Notes under the pieces: generated by a model
The model's database searches: none
The model's input: only the letters and a program-made list of their open reading frames with translations
What the model was told of the DNA's origin: nothing
Source: Pseudomonas synxantha BG33R
GTDB lineage: Bacteria; Pseudomonadota; Gammaproteobacteria; Pseudomonadales; Pseudomonadaceae
NCBI RefSeq assembly: GCF_000263715.2
Contig: NZ_CM001514.1
Coordinates: 978,936-1,042,935 of the forward strand
Direction: 5' to 3'
DNA length: 64,000 nucleotides
Translations under genes and position numbers: made by a program
Part shown: positions 44,667 through 56,100 of the stretch, one piece after another
How positions within the stretch are numbered: position 1 is the first letter of the stretch
How the letters are laid out: each line of letters opens with the position of its first letter

Positions 44667-46112
44667 TCAGCCTTCGAGCTTGCTTTTAAGCAGCTCGTTC
44701 ACCTGTTGCGGGTTGGCTTTGCCCTTGGAGGCTTTCATGGCCTGGCCGACAAAGAAGCCGAACATCTTGCCGCGCTTGGCTTCGTCTGCGGCGCGGTATT
44801 GCTCGACCTGTTCGGCATTCGCCGCGAGCATTTCATCGAGTACGGCCGAAATCGCGCCGCTGTCGGTGACTTGCTTGAGACCACGCTTCTCGATGATCTC
44901 GTCGGCGTTGCCTTCACCCGCGGCCATCGCTTCGAACACCGTCTTGGCGATTTTGCCGGAGATGGTGTTGTCCTTGATGCGCAGCAGCATCCCGCCCAAT
45001 TGTTCGGCAGTGACAGGCGCTTCGTCGATTTCCAGGCCCTGTTTGTTCAGCAGGCTGCCCAGTTCGACCATCACCCAGTTGGCCGCCAGCTTGGCGTCGC
45101 CGGCAATGCTCACGACTTTTTCGAAGTAGTTGGCTTGTTCACGGCTGGACGCCAGCACGCTGGCATCGTAGACCGACAGGCCGAACTGCTCCTGGAAGCG
45201 CTCGCGTTTTTGCTGCGGCAGTTCCGGCAGGGTGGCGCGGATGTCGTTGAGGAACGAATCCTCCAGCACCACCGGCAACAGGTCCGGGTCGGGGAAGTAA
45301 CGGTAGTCGTTGGCTTCCTCTTTGCTGCGCATGGCGCGGGTTTCGTCTTTGTTCGGGTCGTACAGGCGCGTTTGCTGGATCACCTTGCCGCCGTCCTCGA
45401 TCAATTCGATCTGGCGACGCACTTCGCTGTTGATCGCCTTCTCGATGAAGCGGAACGAGTTGACGTTCTTGATCTCGCAGCGGGTGCCGAACTCAACCTG
45501 GCCCTTCGGCCGGATCGACACGTTGCAGTCGCAACGCAGCGAGCCTTCGGCCATGTTGCCGTCGCAGATGCCCAGGTAGCGCACCAGCGCGTGGATGGTC
45601 TTGACGTAGGCCACGGCTTCCTTGGCGCTGCGCATGTCCGGTTCGGAGACGATTTCCAGCAGCGGCGTGCCGGCACGGTTCAGGTCGATACCGGTGGCGC
45701 CGGGGAATTCTTCGTGCAGGCTCTTGCCGGCGTCTTCTTCCAGGTGCGCACGGGTTACGCCGACACGCTTGATGGTGCCGTCTTCCAGCGGGATGTCCAG
45801 GTGGCCCTTGCCGACGATCGGCAGTTCCATCTGGCTGATCTGGTAGCCCTTGGGCAGGTCTGGATAGAAGTAGTTCTTGCGTGCAAACACGTTGTGCTGG
45901 CCGATTTCGGCGTCAATCGCCAGGCCGAACATCACCGCCATGCGCACCGCTTCCTGGTTCAGCACCGGCAGCACGCCGGGCATGCCCAGGTCGACCAGGC
46001 TGGCCTGGGTGTTGGGCTCAGAGCCGAACGTGGTGGCGCTACCGGAGAAAATCTTCGATTGGGTGGCGAGCTGGGTATGAATCTCCAGCCCGATCACAAC
46101 TTCCCATTGCAT
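44667..46112 (-). CDS. gatB: Asp-tRNA(Asn)/Glu-tRNA(Gln) amidotransferase subunit B
   Basis: 481 residues. It recognises and activates the mischarged tRNA in the GatCAB complex. The N-terminal catalytic cradle begins [20 protein letters not shown] and includes [11 protein letters not shown] and [12 protein letters not shown]; the C-terminal YqeY-type helical tail ends [11 protein letters not shown]. Start at 46112 has GAGGAG upstream. It follows gatA after 10 bases. Confidence 0.97.
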   Translation of the reverse strand: MQWEVVIGLEIHTQLATQSKIFSGSATTFGSEPNTQASLVDLGMPGVLPVLNQEAVRMAVMFGLAIDAEIGQHNVFARKNYFYPDLPKGYQISQMELPIVGKGHLDIPLEDGTIKRVGVTRAHLEEDAGKSLHEEFPGATGIDLNRAGTPLLEIVSEPDMRSAKEAVAYVKTIHALVRYLGICDGNMAEGSLRCDCNVSIRPKGQVEFGTRCEIKNVNSFRFIEKAINSEVRRQIELIEDGGKVIQQTRLYDPNKDETRAMRSKEEANDYRYFPDPDLLPVVLEDSFLNDIRATLPELPQQKRERFQEQFGLSVYDASVLASSREQANYFEKVVSIAGDAKLAANWVMVELGSLLNKQGLEIDEAPVTAEQLGGMLLRIKDNTISGKIAKTVFEAMAAGEGNADEIIEKRGLKQVTDSGAISAVLDEMLAANAEQVEQYRAADEAKRGKMFGFFVGQAMKASKGKANPQQVNELLKSKLEG

Positions 46113-46122
46113 AGTGTTCTCC

Positions 46123-47574
46123 TCAGAAGCCGGTAGGGGTGCGGGTGTGCCAGTCGGTGTGCAACTGGTACTGGTGCGCCACATTGAGCAGGCGGCCTTC
46201 CTGGAAATACGGGGCGAGCAATTGCACGCCAACCGGCAAGCCGTCGACGAAACCGGCAGGCATGGACAAGCCCGGCAGGCCCGCGAGGTTGGCGGTAATG
46301 GTGTAGAGGTCTTCCAGGTACTCGGCGATCGGGTCGCCGGTCTTGGCGCCGATCTTCCAGGCCGGGTTCGGCGTGGTCGGGCCGAGGATCACGTCGACTT
46401 CTTCGAAGGCGGCCATGAAATCGTTCTTGATCAGGCGACGGATTTTCTGCGCCTTGAGGTAGTACGCGTCGTAGTAGCCGGCGGACAGGGCATAGGCGCC
46501 GACCATGATCCGGCGCTGGACTTCACTGCCGAAGCCTTCGCCACGGGAGCGTTTGTACAGGTCGGTGAGGTCTTTCGGGTTCTCGCAGCGATAGCCGAAG
46601 CGCACGCCGTCGAAGCGAGACAGGTTGGAAGACGCCTCTGCCGGCGCGATCACGTAGTAGGCGGGAATCGCGTGCTGGTTGTTCGGCAGGCTGATTTCCT
46701 TGATCACGGCGCCCAGCTTTTCCAGCTCTTTGATGCTGTTTTGCACCAGTTCGGCGATACGCGGGTCGAGGCCGGCGCTGAAATACTCTTTCGGCACGCC
46801 GATGCGCAGGCCCTTGAGCGAGGTATTCAGGCTGGCGCTGTAGTCCGGCACGGGCTCATCGATGCTGGTGGAGTCCTGTTTATCGAAGCCTGCCATGCCT
46901 TGTAACAATATTGCACAGTCTTCGGCGGTGCGTGCCAGAGGGCCGCCCTGATCCAGGCTTGAGGCGTAGGCGATCATGCCCCAGCGGGAAACGCGACCGT
47001 AGGTCGGCTTCAGGCCGGTGAGATTGGTGAACGCGGCCGGCTGGCGGATCGAACCACCGGTGTCGGTCGCCGTAGCGGCGGGCAGGAAGCGTGCGGCCAC
47101 GGCCGCAGCCGAGCCACCGGACGAACCACCGGGCACGTGCTCAAGGTTCCACGGGTTTTTCACCGTGCCGTAGTAGCTCGACTCGTTGGCCGAACCCATG
47201 GCGAATTCGTCCATGTTGGTCTTGCCCAGGGTCACAGCCCCGGCGGCGGCCAGCTTGGAGACCACGGTGGCGTCATAGGGCGCCTTGAAGTTGTCGAGCA
47301 TCTTCGAGCCGCAGCTGGTGCGAATGCCCTGGGTGCAGAACAGGTCCTTGTGGGCGATGGGGGCGCCCAGCAGAGGGTTGTTTTCACCGTTGGCGCGACG
47401 TGCGTCGGCGGCCTTGGCCTGGCTCAGGGCCAGCTCTTGGGTGAGGCTGATGAAGCTGTTGACCTTGGGATCGTGCTCGGCGATACGCGCAAGCAGGGTC
47501 TTGGTCAGCTCTTCGCTGGAAAACGTTTTGTCGGCGAGACCGCGGGCGATCTCGGCCAGAGTCATGTGATGCAT
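46123..47574 (-). CDS. gatA: Asp-tRNA(Asn)/Glu-tRNA(Gln) amidotransferase subunit A
   Basis: 483-residue amidase subunit that releases ammonia from glutamine. The Ser-cisSer-Lys triad is visible as K76 (PIAHKDLFC), S151 ([10 protein letters not shown]) and S175 ([10 protein letters not shown]). The protein begins [18 protein letters not shown] 47574 with AGAG upstream is likely, and ATG 47565 is the alternative. It lies between gatC and gatB in the usual order. Confidence 0.97.
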   Translation of the reverse strand: MHHMTLAEIARGLADKTFSSEELTKTLLARIAEHDPKVNSFISLTQELALSQAKAADARRANGENNPLLGAPIAHKDLFCTQGIRTSCGSKMLDNFKAPYDATVVSKLAAAGAVTLGKTNMDEFAMGSANESSYYGTVKNPWNLEHVPGGSSGGSAAAVAARFLPAATATDTGGSIRQPAAFTNLTGLKPTYGRVSRWGMIAYASSLDQGGPLARTAEDCAILLQGMAGFDKQDSTSIDEPVPDYSASLNTSLKGLRIGVPKEYFSAGLDPRIAELVQNSIKELEKLGAVIKEISLPNNQHAIPAYYVIAPAEASSNLSRFDGVRFGYRCENPKDLTDLYKRSRGEGFGSEVQRRIMVGAYALSAGYYDAYYLKAQKIRRLIKNDFMAAFEEVDVILGPTTPNPAWKIGAKTGDPIAEYLEDLYTITANLAGLPGLSMPAGFVDGLPVGVQLLAPYFQEGRLLNVAHQYQLHTDWHTRTPTGF

Positions 47575-47590
47575 GAAAGGCTCTTTCCCT

Positions 47591-47878
47591 TTAGTCGATG
47601 ACTTTCGGAACCAGGTACAGGCCGTTTTCGACCGCTGGCGCGATGGACTGGTAGGCCTCGCGGTTATTGCGCTCGGTCACGACGTCTGCGCGCAGGCGCT
47701 GACTGGCTTCCAGCGGGTGAGCCAGGGGCTCGATGCCGTCGGTATCGACAGCCTGCATTTGGTCAACCAGCCCGAGAATGCTGTTCAGGGCTGCGGTGGT
47801 CTGTGGAAGATCGGCGTCATTGAGGCCAAGCGAGGCCAGATGCGCGATTTTTTCCACGTCGGAGCGTTCAAGCGCCAT
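47591..47878 (-). CDS. gatC: Asp-tRNA(Asn)/Glu-tRNA(Gln) amidotransferase subunit C
   Basis: 95-residue subunit that wraps around GatA and GatB and holds the complex together. It begins [19 protein letters not shown] and has [26 protein letters not shown], which is diagnostic. First gene of gatCAB, divergent from mreB. Confidence 0.96.
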   Translation of the reverse strand: MALERSDVEKIAHLASLGLNDADLPQTTAALNSILGLVDQMQAVDTDGIEPLAHPLEASQRLRADVVTERNNREAYQSIAPAVENGLYLVPKVID

Positions 47879-48076
47879 GGGATTCTCCAGTGGAAAACAG
47901 AACGGAAGGCGTCCGTGTGTTAGATTGTCGGAACACTACCGCATTTCTACGGTCATATGGCCGCGATTGTGGGGGTTGGTGCACAGAAAGTCGGCCAATT
48001 TAGCACATTGGCGCCTTGCCCAAAATCCCTGTCGTTGTTAGAGTTTGCCGCACTTTTTTACCCACGCGTTGCCTAG

Positions 48077-49126
<1,050 letters not shown>

Positions 49127-49155
49127 GATTGCCTGGATGGTTCATGCTTGGTCGG

Positions 49156-49181
49156 CAGGCAGCACTTTGCAGTGCTGCCTG
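49156..49181 (+). terminator. intercistronic hairpin between mreB and mreC
   Basis: CAGGCAGCAC (49156-49165) pairs exactly with GTGCTGCCTG (49172-49181) around TTTGCA. It is followed by TTGGCGTTT, not a proper T run. It could act as a partial terminator, keeping mreB expression above mreCD. Confidence 0.6.
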
Positions 49182-49265
49182 TTGGCGTTTATCTTCTTCA
49201 ATCTGCATCCAGGCCGGTTTGATGCCGTATGAATAAAGAGAACATTTGCCTGGGAGGAGCGGCTT

Positions 49266-50372
49266 ATTAAACCGCTTTTCGCCAAAGGCCCCTCATTGGG
49301 CGTGCGCTTATTGGTGCTGACCGTGCTTTCGGTCGCGCTGATGGTGGTCGATGCCCGCTTTGCACTGCTCAAGCCCGTGCGTAGCCAGATGTCGCTGGTG
49401 TTGATGCAGACCTACTGGATCACCGACCTGCCACAACGTCTCTACCAGGGCGTGGCCAGCCAATTTGGCAGCCGCACCGAGCTGATCGCCGAGAACGAAA
49501 AACTCAAGACTGAAAACCTGCTGTTGCAGGGGCGCATGCAAAAGCTGGCGGCCCTCACCGAGCAGAACGTTCGGCTGCGCGAGTTGCTCAATTCTTCCGC
49601 GTTGGTCAATGAAAAGGTTGAAGTGGCCGAGCTGATCGGCATGGATCCCAACCCGTTCACTCATCGCATCATCATCAATAAGGGGGAGCGCGACGGTGTG
49701 GTCCTCGGCCAGCCGGTGCTTGATGCCCGTGGCCTGATGGGCCAGGTGGTGGAGTTGATGCCCTACACCTCCCGCGTCCTGCTGCTGACGGACACGACCC
49801 ACAGCATTCCGGTGCAGGTCAACCGCAACGGCTTGCGCGCGATTGCCAGCGGTACTGGCAACCCCGAACGCCTCGAACTGCGCCATGTTGCCGACACTGC
49901 GGATATCAAGGAAGGCGACCTGCTGGTCAGCTCCGGCCTGGGCCAGCGCTTCCCGGCCGGCTACCCGGTGGCGACGGTCAAGGAAGTGATCCACGATTCC
50001 GGCCAACCATTCGCTATCGTGCGGGCTGTGCCGACTGCCGCCCTTAACCGCAGCCGTTACCTGCTGCTGGTGTTCAGCGACAATCGCACCCCGGAAGAGC
50101 GCGCCAACGACGCCGCCCAGGCCCAGGAAGCCGAAGACAAGCAGAACGGTACCCTGCCGGTCGTGCCTGCCACTGTGCCCAAACCGGCTTTCGTCGGGCC
50201 ACCTGCGCCTGCGCCTGCGGCCGCACCGGCCGTTCCGGCAACCGCAGCGCCTGTCGCTACACCAGCCAAGCCTGCTGCACACAGTGCACGCCCGGCTAAA
50301 CCGGCGGCGACCACCGCGCCTGCGAGGCCTGCGACAACCGCTCCGGCCACCACACGGCAGAGGGAGGAATAA
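49266..50372 (+). CDS. mreC: rod-shape protein MreC (apparent ATT start)
   Basis: Bitopic inner-membrane protein that links MreB to periplasmic wall synthesis. 368 residues if it begins at 49266: cytoplasmic KPLFAKGPSLGVR, membrane helix LLVLTVLSVALMVVDARF, coiled coil LIAENEKLKTENLLLQGRMQ onward, the two-barrel MreC domain (about 125-275), and a long Pro/Ala-rich tail. The frame opens at 49233 and has no ATG, GTG or TTG before TTG 49296. The GGAGG at 49253-49257 sits eight bases before ATT 49266, while TTG 49296 has no ribosome site and would remove conserved N-terminal residues. The stop overlaps mreD by one base. Confidence 0.88.
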   Translation: MKPLFAKGPSLGVRLLVLTVLSVALMVVDARFALLKPVRSQMSLVLMQTYWITDLPQRLYQGVASQFGSRTELIAENEKLKTENLLLQGRMQKLAALTEQNVRLRELLNSSALVNEKVEVAELIGMDPNPFTHRIIINKGERDGVVLGQPVLDARGLMGQVVELMPYTSRVLLLTDTTHSIPVQVNRNGLRAIASGTGNPERLELRHVADTADIKEGDLLVSSGLGQRFPAGYPVATVKEVIHDSGQPFAIVRAVPTAALNRSRYLLLVFSDNRTPEERANDAAQAQEAEDKQNGTLPVVPATVPKPAFVGPPAPAPAAAPAVPATAAPVATPAKPAAHSARPAKPAATTAPARPATTAPATTRQREE

Positions 50373-50860
50373 TGGCCGGTACTCATTCGCGCAATGGCTG
50401 GATCGTCTGGCTGACTTTCGCCATTGGCTTGCTGCTCAGCGTTTCGCCGCTGCCGCAATTCATGGAAATCCTGCGCCCGCTCTGGCTGGCCTTGCTGCTG
50501 GCGTTCTGGTCGTTGAACCTGCCGCACAAGGTGGGCATGGTCACGGCGATGTGCCTGGGCTTGGCGGAGGATGTGCTCTATGGCACCTTGCTGGGCCAGA
50601 ATGCGTTGATCCTGACCCTGATCACTTTCCTTGTGCTGTCGTTGCAACAGCGCCTGCGCATGTTCCCTATGTGGCAGCAGTGCCTGGTGATCCTGGTGAT
50701 CTTCGGTCTGGCGCAGCTGGTACAACTGTGGCTGAGCGCCTTGACCGGCAACCGTCAGCCTACGCTGGCGCTGGTCTTGCCGGCCCTGGTTAGTGCACTG
50801 CTGTGGCCCTGGATCAGTTTTGGCCTGCGTGGGCTGCGTCGTCGCTATAAAATCAATTGA
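50372..50860 (+). CDS. mreD: rod-shape protein MreD
   Basis: 162-residue inner-membrane protein with five to six membrane segments, starting [20 protein letters not shown]. It carries the family block [20 protein letters not shown] and ends in a basic tail ([10 protein letters not shown]). TAATG overlap with mreC. It works with MreC in the elongasome. Confidence 0.95.
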   Translation: MAGTHSRNGWIVWLTFAIGLLLSVSPLPQFMEILRPLWLALLLAFWSLNLPHKVGMVTAMCLGLAEDVLYGTLLGQNALILTLITFLVLSLQQRLRMFPMWQQCLVILVIFGLAQLVQLWLSALTGNRQPTLALVLPALVSALLWPWISFGLRGLRRRYKIN

Positions 50861-50910
50861 ATGGTTGCGAGGCTCTGCCTGGTTATCGAACCCAACAGGG
50901 AGAGGCTGCA

Positions 50911-51507
50911 ATGATTTCGCTTTATCTGGCCTCGGGCTCCCCGCGGCGACGTGAGCTGCTGACCCAGATCGGTGTGCCTTTCACCCTAGTCAGCGCCGCG
51001 ATTGATGAAACACCGCTTACCCACGAACCTGCCGTTGCCTATGTTGAGCGTCTTGCACGCGGCAAGGCAACGGCGGGTTTTATTGCGCTTGGCCAAACCT
51101 CCGGCGCCTGTGTCCTGGGCGCCGATACGGCGGTGATTATTGACGGCCAGATCCTGGGCAAACCGGTGGACCAGGCCGACGCGCTGGCAATGCTGATGGC
51201 CCTTTCGGGCCGCGAGCATGAAGTGCTCACCGCGATTGCCCTCACCGACGGCCAGCGCTGCGAAACTCGATATGTAAGCAGTCTTGTACGTTTTCGCCAG
51301 GTTTCTGTCGAAGAGGCTACAACCTACTGGCACAGTGGCGAACCGCAGGACAAGGCCGGCGGCTATGCTATCCAGGGCCTGGGTTCGGTGTTCGTTGCCG
51401 GCCTCAATGGCAGTTATTCTGCGGTGGTTGGCCTGCCCGTGTGCGAAACCGCGCAACTGCTCGCCCAATTCGGCATACCCTGTTGGCAAAACCTTACCGT
51501 GCGCTGA
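50911..51507 (+). CDS. maf: Maf family nucleoside triphosphate pyrophosphatase (YhdE type)
   Basis: 198 residues. It hydrolyses non-canonical or dTTP/UTP nucleotides to monophosphates. Signatures are [18 protein letters not shown] at the N-terminus, [18 protein letters not shown] (catalytic aspartate), and [16 protein letters not shown]. The start at 50911 has GGGAGAGG upstream and gives the standard N-terminus. It is placed between mreD and rng as in other pseudomonads. Confidence 0.94.
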   Translation: MISLYLASGSPRRRELLTQIGVPFTLVSAAIDETPLTHEPAVAYVERLARGKATAGFIALGQTSGACVLGADTAVIIDGQILGKPVDQADALAMLMALSGREHEVLTAIALTDGQRCETRYVSSLVRFRQVSVEEATTYWHSGEPQDKAGGYAIQGLGSVFVAGLNGSYSAVVGLPVCETAQLLAQFGIPCWQNLTVR

Positions 51508-51577
51508 ACGCCGTATTCCAGCGCCAAGCCTTGAGCGATCGGTCACTATTGTGAAAACGCCTGAACGAGACCCAGCC

Positions 51578-53035
51578 ATGAGTGAAGAGATTCTGATCAA
51601 TATCACGCCGATGGAATCGCGCGTGGCGGTGGTAGAGAACGGTGTTCTGCAAGAAGTGCATGTCGAGCGCACCCAGAAGCGTGGGATCGTCGGCAATATC
51701 TATAAAGGCAAGGTGGTGCGCGTACTGCCAGGTATGCAGGCAGCATTTGTCGACATCGGTCTGGACCGTGCAGCATTCATTCATGCGTCTGAAATTTCCC
51801 TGCGCGAAGGCCCTGCGGTGGAAAGCATCAGCGCCCTGGTGCATGAAGGGCAGAGTCTGGTGGTGCAAGTCACCAAGGACCCTATCGGCTCCAAGGGCGC
51901 ACGCTTGACCACCCAGTTGTCGATTCCCTCGCGCTACCTGGTGTACATGCCGCGCACGGCCCATGTCGGCATTTCCCTGAAGATCGAAGACGAAGCCGAG
52001 CGTGAACGCCTGAAAAAGGTGGTCAGCGACTGCGTGGCTGCCGAGGGCATCAAGGAAGCGGGCGGGTTTATCCTGCGTACCGCCGCCGAAGGCGCAGGCG
52101 CTGATGAGATCCTTATGGATATCCGCTACCTGCGGCGCCTGTGGGACCAGATCGACGCACAGATCAAAACCATTGGCGCGCCCAGCGTCATCTATGAAGA
52201 CCTGGGCCTGGCGCTGCGTACGCTGCGTGACCTGGTCAGCCCGAAAATTGAGAAAATCCGTATCGACTCGCGGGAAACCTTCCAGCGCACCACGCAATTT
52301 GTTGCCGAGCTGATGCCGGAAATTGCCGACCGCCTGGAGCACTACCCCGGCGAGCGGCCGATCTTCGACCTGTATGGCGTTGAAGACGAAATCCAGAAAG
52401 CCCTGGAGCGCAAGGTGCCGCTCAAATCCGGCGGCTACCTGGTGGTGGACCCGGCCGAAGCCATGACCACCATCGACGTCAACACCGGCGCATTCGTGGG
52501 CCATCGCAACCTCGAAGAGACCATCTTCAAGACCAACCTGGAAGCCGCCACGGCGATCGCTCGCCAACTGCGTCTGCGCAACCTCGGTGGCATCATCATC
52601 ATCGACTTCATCGACATGGAAGATGAGGAGCACCAGCGCCAGGTATTGCGCACCCTCGAAAAGCAGCTGGAGCGCGATCACGCCAAGACCAACATCATCG
52701 GCATCACCGAGCTGGGCCTGGTGCAGATGACCCGCAAGCGCACCCGCGAAAGCCTTGAGCAGGTGCTGTGCGAGCCGTGCAGCAGTTGCCAGGGGCGGGG
52801 TAAATTGAAAACCCCGGAAACCGTTTGCTACGAAATTTTCCGCGAAATCCTGCGTGAGGCACGTGCCTATCAGGCCGAGGGTTATAGAGTGCTTGCCAAC
52901 CAGAAAGTGGTCGATCGCCTGCTGGACGAAGAGTCGGGGAACGTCGCGGAGCTGGAGAGCTTTATCGGTCGCACGATTCGCTTCCAGGTCGAAACCATGT
53001 ATTCCCAGGAACAATACGACGTGGTGCTGCTCTGA
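51578..53035 (+). CDS. rng: ribonuclease G
   Basis: Single-strand-specific endoribonuclease (also called CafA) involved in 16S rRNA 5' maturation and mRNA turnover. 485 residues: S1 RNA-binding domain (about 38-120, IYKGKVVRVLPGMQAAFVDI), a 5'-sensor/RNase H-like region, and a DNase I-like catalytic region with magnesium-binding aspartates in TTIDVNTGAFVG and IIIIDFIDM. The zinc-link cysteines appear in LCEPCSSCQG. The start at 51578 gives MSEEILINITPMESRVA; it has only a weak ribosome site. Confidence 0.96.
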   Translation: MSEEILINITPMESRVAVVENGVLQEVHVERTQKRGIVGNIYKGKVVRVLPGMQAAFVDIGLDRAAFIHASEISLREGPAVESISALVHEGQSLVVQVTKDPIGSKGARLTTQLSIPSRYLVYMPRTAHVGISLKIEDEAERERLKKVVSDCVAAEGIKEAGGFILRTAAEGAGADEILMDIRYLRRLWDQIDAQIKTIGAPSVIYEDLGLALRTLRDLVSPKIEKIRIDSRETFQRTTQFVAELMPEIADRLEHYPGERPIFDLYGVEDEIQKALERKVPLKSGGYLVVDPAEAMTTIDVNTGAFVGHRNLEETIFKTNLEAATAIARQLRLRNLGGIIIIDFIDMEDEEHQRQVLRTLEKQLERDHAKTNIIGITELGLVQMTRKRTRESLEQVLCEPCSSCQGRGKLKTPETVCYEIFREILREARAYQAEGYRVLANQKVVDRLLDEESGNVAELESFIGRTIRFQVETMYSQEQYDVVLL

Positions 53036-53113
53036 TCCCCAATTGCTTGCCTTATTCGAGACCGGCGGACCTTGATCCGCCGTCCGCCAACTGTTTTTTG
53101 AGGGTCGCCTGAC

Positions 53114-56100
53114 ATGGAGCGTCTGATACGCTTTTTTGCCGCTTTGACCCGCTGGGGCTTGGGCCTGTGTGCGTTGCTGCTGGTATTGGCGGCGGTGTAC
53201 GTAAGCCTGGGGCGTGAATTGACCCCATTGGTCGCCGAATATCGCGCCGAAATCGAAGCAAAGGCCCAGGCTGCAGTGGATACACCGCTGCATATCGGCA
53301 GCCTTGAAGGCCGCTGGAGCGGGTTTGCCCCGGTATTGCTGGCCCACGATGTGATGGTCGGCGAGGGCAGCAGTGCCCTGCGCCTGGACCAGGTGGAAGT
53401 GGTGCCGGATATATGGGCCAGCCTGTTGGCCCGTGAAGTGCGCATCGCCCACCTTCAAGTCAGCGGCCTGCAACTGAGCGTCAAGGAAGACAAGGACGGC
53501 CGCTGGACGCTGCAAGGCTTGCCGGTTCAGGACGACCAGCCGCTGGACCCGCAACAGTTGCTGACGCGCATGCAAATGATCAAGCGCGTGTCGGTGCTGG
53601 ACAGTCAAGTTACCTTGCAACCCTTCGATCAGGCGCCGGTGACCGTGACCTATGTAGGCCTGAGCCTGCATACCGGCATGAGCCATCAGCGTCTGGATGC
53701 ACGGCTGACCTTGCCCGATGGCCAGCCGCTTGCTGTCAGCCTGCGTAGCCGTATTCGCGCCAGCCAGTGGAAGGACGCAGAGATCGACGGCTACCTGAGC
53801 CTGCCGCAAAGCGACTGGGCCAAATGGATTCCCGCCCGGCTGACCCAGCAATGGAAACTCACGCAGTTCAAGGCCGGCGGTGAGTTTTGGCTCAGTTGGG
53901 CCAAAGGCACCGTGCAAAGCGCTGCGGTTCGCCTCAACTCGCCGCAAGTGAAGGGCAGCTACGCCGACCGCAAGCCCGTGCATCTGGAGAATCTGGCGCT
54001 GACGGCCTACCTGCAACGCAGTGACAGGGGCCTTGAAGTGCTGTTCGATTCGCTGGCAATGAACATTGGCGACACCCGCTGGGAGTCGCGCATTCAATTG
54101 CAGCAAAGCCTTGCGACCGATAAAGAACAGGAAGTGTGGAAGTTGCAGGCCGATCGTCTTGACCTGACGCCGATCACGCCGCTGCTCAATGCCTTGGCGC
54201 CCTTGCCCGAAGGTTTCGCCAAGACTGTCGAGCATCTCAAGGCCACTGGCTTGTTGCGTAATGTGCTGGTGGATTTCCGCCCTCAGGACACCACCGACCA
54301 GAAAGTCAGTTTTGCCGCGAACCTTGAGCGCGTCGGTTTCGACGCGTATTTCGGTGCGCCGGCCGCGCGTAATGTGTCCGGCAGCATCAGTGGCGACCTG
54401 GGCCATGGCGAACTGCGCATGGACAGCAAGGATTTTTCCCTGCATCTGTTCCCCATCTTCGCCAAGCCCTGGCAGTACATCCAGGCCAATGCACGCCTGA
54501 CCTGGAAACTCGACAAACAGGGTTTCACCCTGATCGCTCCGTACATCAAGGTGCTGGGCGAAGAGGGCAAGGTCGCGGCGGACTTTCTGATTCGCCTGCA
54601 TTTTGATCATAGCCAGGAAGACTACATGGACCTGCGGGTCGGCATGGTCGATGGCGATGGCCGTTTTACCCCCAAATACTTGCCAGCCGTGTTGAGCCCG
54701 GCGCTGGATGAGTGGCTGCGTACGGCGATTCTCAAAGGTGCAGTGGATGAAGGCTTCTTCCAGTACCAGGGGTCGCTGAGCCACAACGCCCTGCCTGCGT
54801 CGCGCAATATCAGCCTGTTCTTCAAGGTGCATGATGCCGAACTGGCCTTCCAGCCGGGTTGGCCCCATGTGAACAAGGTCAATGGTGAAGTGTTCGTCGA
54901 GGAAAGCGGCGTGCGCATCCTGGCGAGCAAGGGGCAGTTGCTCGACACCCGGGTCAAGGATGTGTACGTCAATATTCCCCACGCACCGGCCGGCAAGGAC
55001 AGTCATCTGTTGCTCACCGGCGGGTTTTCCGGTGGCTTGGGTGATGGCCTGAAAATTCTTCAGGAAGCGCCCATCGGTACCGCGTCCACGTTCGCCGGCT
55101 GGAAAGGCGAGGGTGACCTGCAAGGTAGCCTGGACCTCGACGTTCCCCTGGCCAAGGGCACCGAGCCCAAGATCGTGGTGGACTTCAAGACCGACAAGGC
55201 ACGCCTGCAATTGGCTGAGCCGCCCTTGGACCTCACCCAGCTCAAGGGTGATTTTCGCTTCGATAGCGCCAAGGGCCTGAGCGGTCAGAACATCTCGGCC
55301 CGGGCATTCGAGCAACCTGTCACTGCGCAGATCTTCGCCGAGGGCAAGCCGGGCAATATCAGCACCCGCGTGACTGCCAAGGGCCAGGTGGCGGTCAAGC
55401 GCCTGACGGATTGGCTGAACGTCAGTCAGCCGTTGCCGGTATCCGGCGATATTCCTTACCAGTTGCAGGTTATTCTGGACGGTGCGGACAGTCAGTTGAT
55501 GGTCAACTCCAACCTCAAGGGTGTTGCGGTGGATCTGCCGGCGCCGTTCGGCATGCCGGCCAGCCAGGGACGTGACAGCACCTTTCGCATGACGTTGCAG
55601 GGCGCTGAGCGACGTTACTGGTTTGATTACGGCGAGCTGGCGAATTTCACCTTTGCGGCGCCGCCGGACAACTTCAATAACGGCCGTGGCGAATTGTTCC
55701 TCGGCGACGGTGACGCGCTGTTGCCCGGGGCCAAGGGCTTGCGCATTCGTGGCGTGCTGTCGGAACTGGATATCGATCCCTGGAAAAAACTCGTGGACCG
55801 CTACGCGGGTAACGACCCAGGTGGCAATGCCAAGCAACTGCTCAGTAGCGCCGACTTCAGGGTAGGCAAGCTGACCGGGTTTGGTACCCGGTTTGACCAG
55901 GTCAAGTTGCAGCTTGATCGCAAGCCGGCTGCCTGGGGCCTGCAACTCGACAGCCAGCAAGCCAAGGGCACGGTGAACCTGCCCGATGCCAAGGGCGCGC
56001 CGATTGCGATCAACCTCAAGTACGTCAAATTGCCCGCGGTGGACCCGACAGCGCAGGCCGACGAAAACGCACCGGACCCGCTGGCCGATATCGACCCCAA

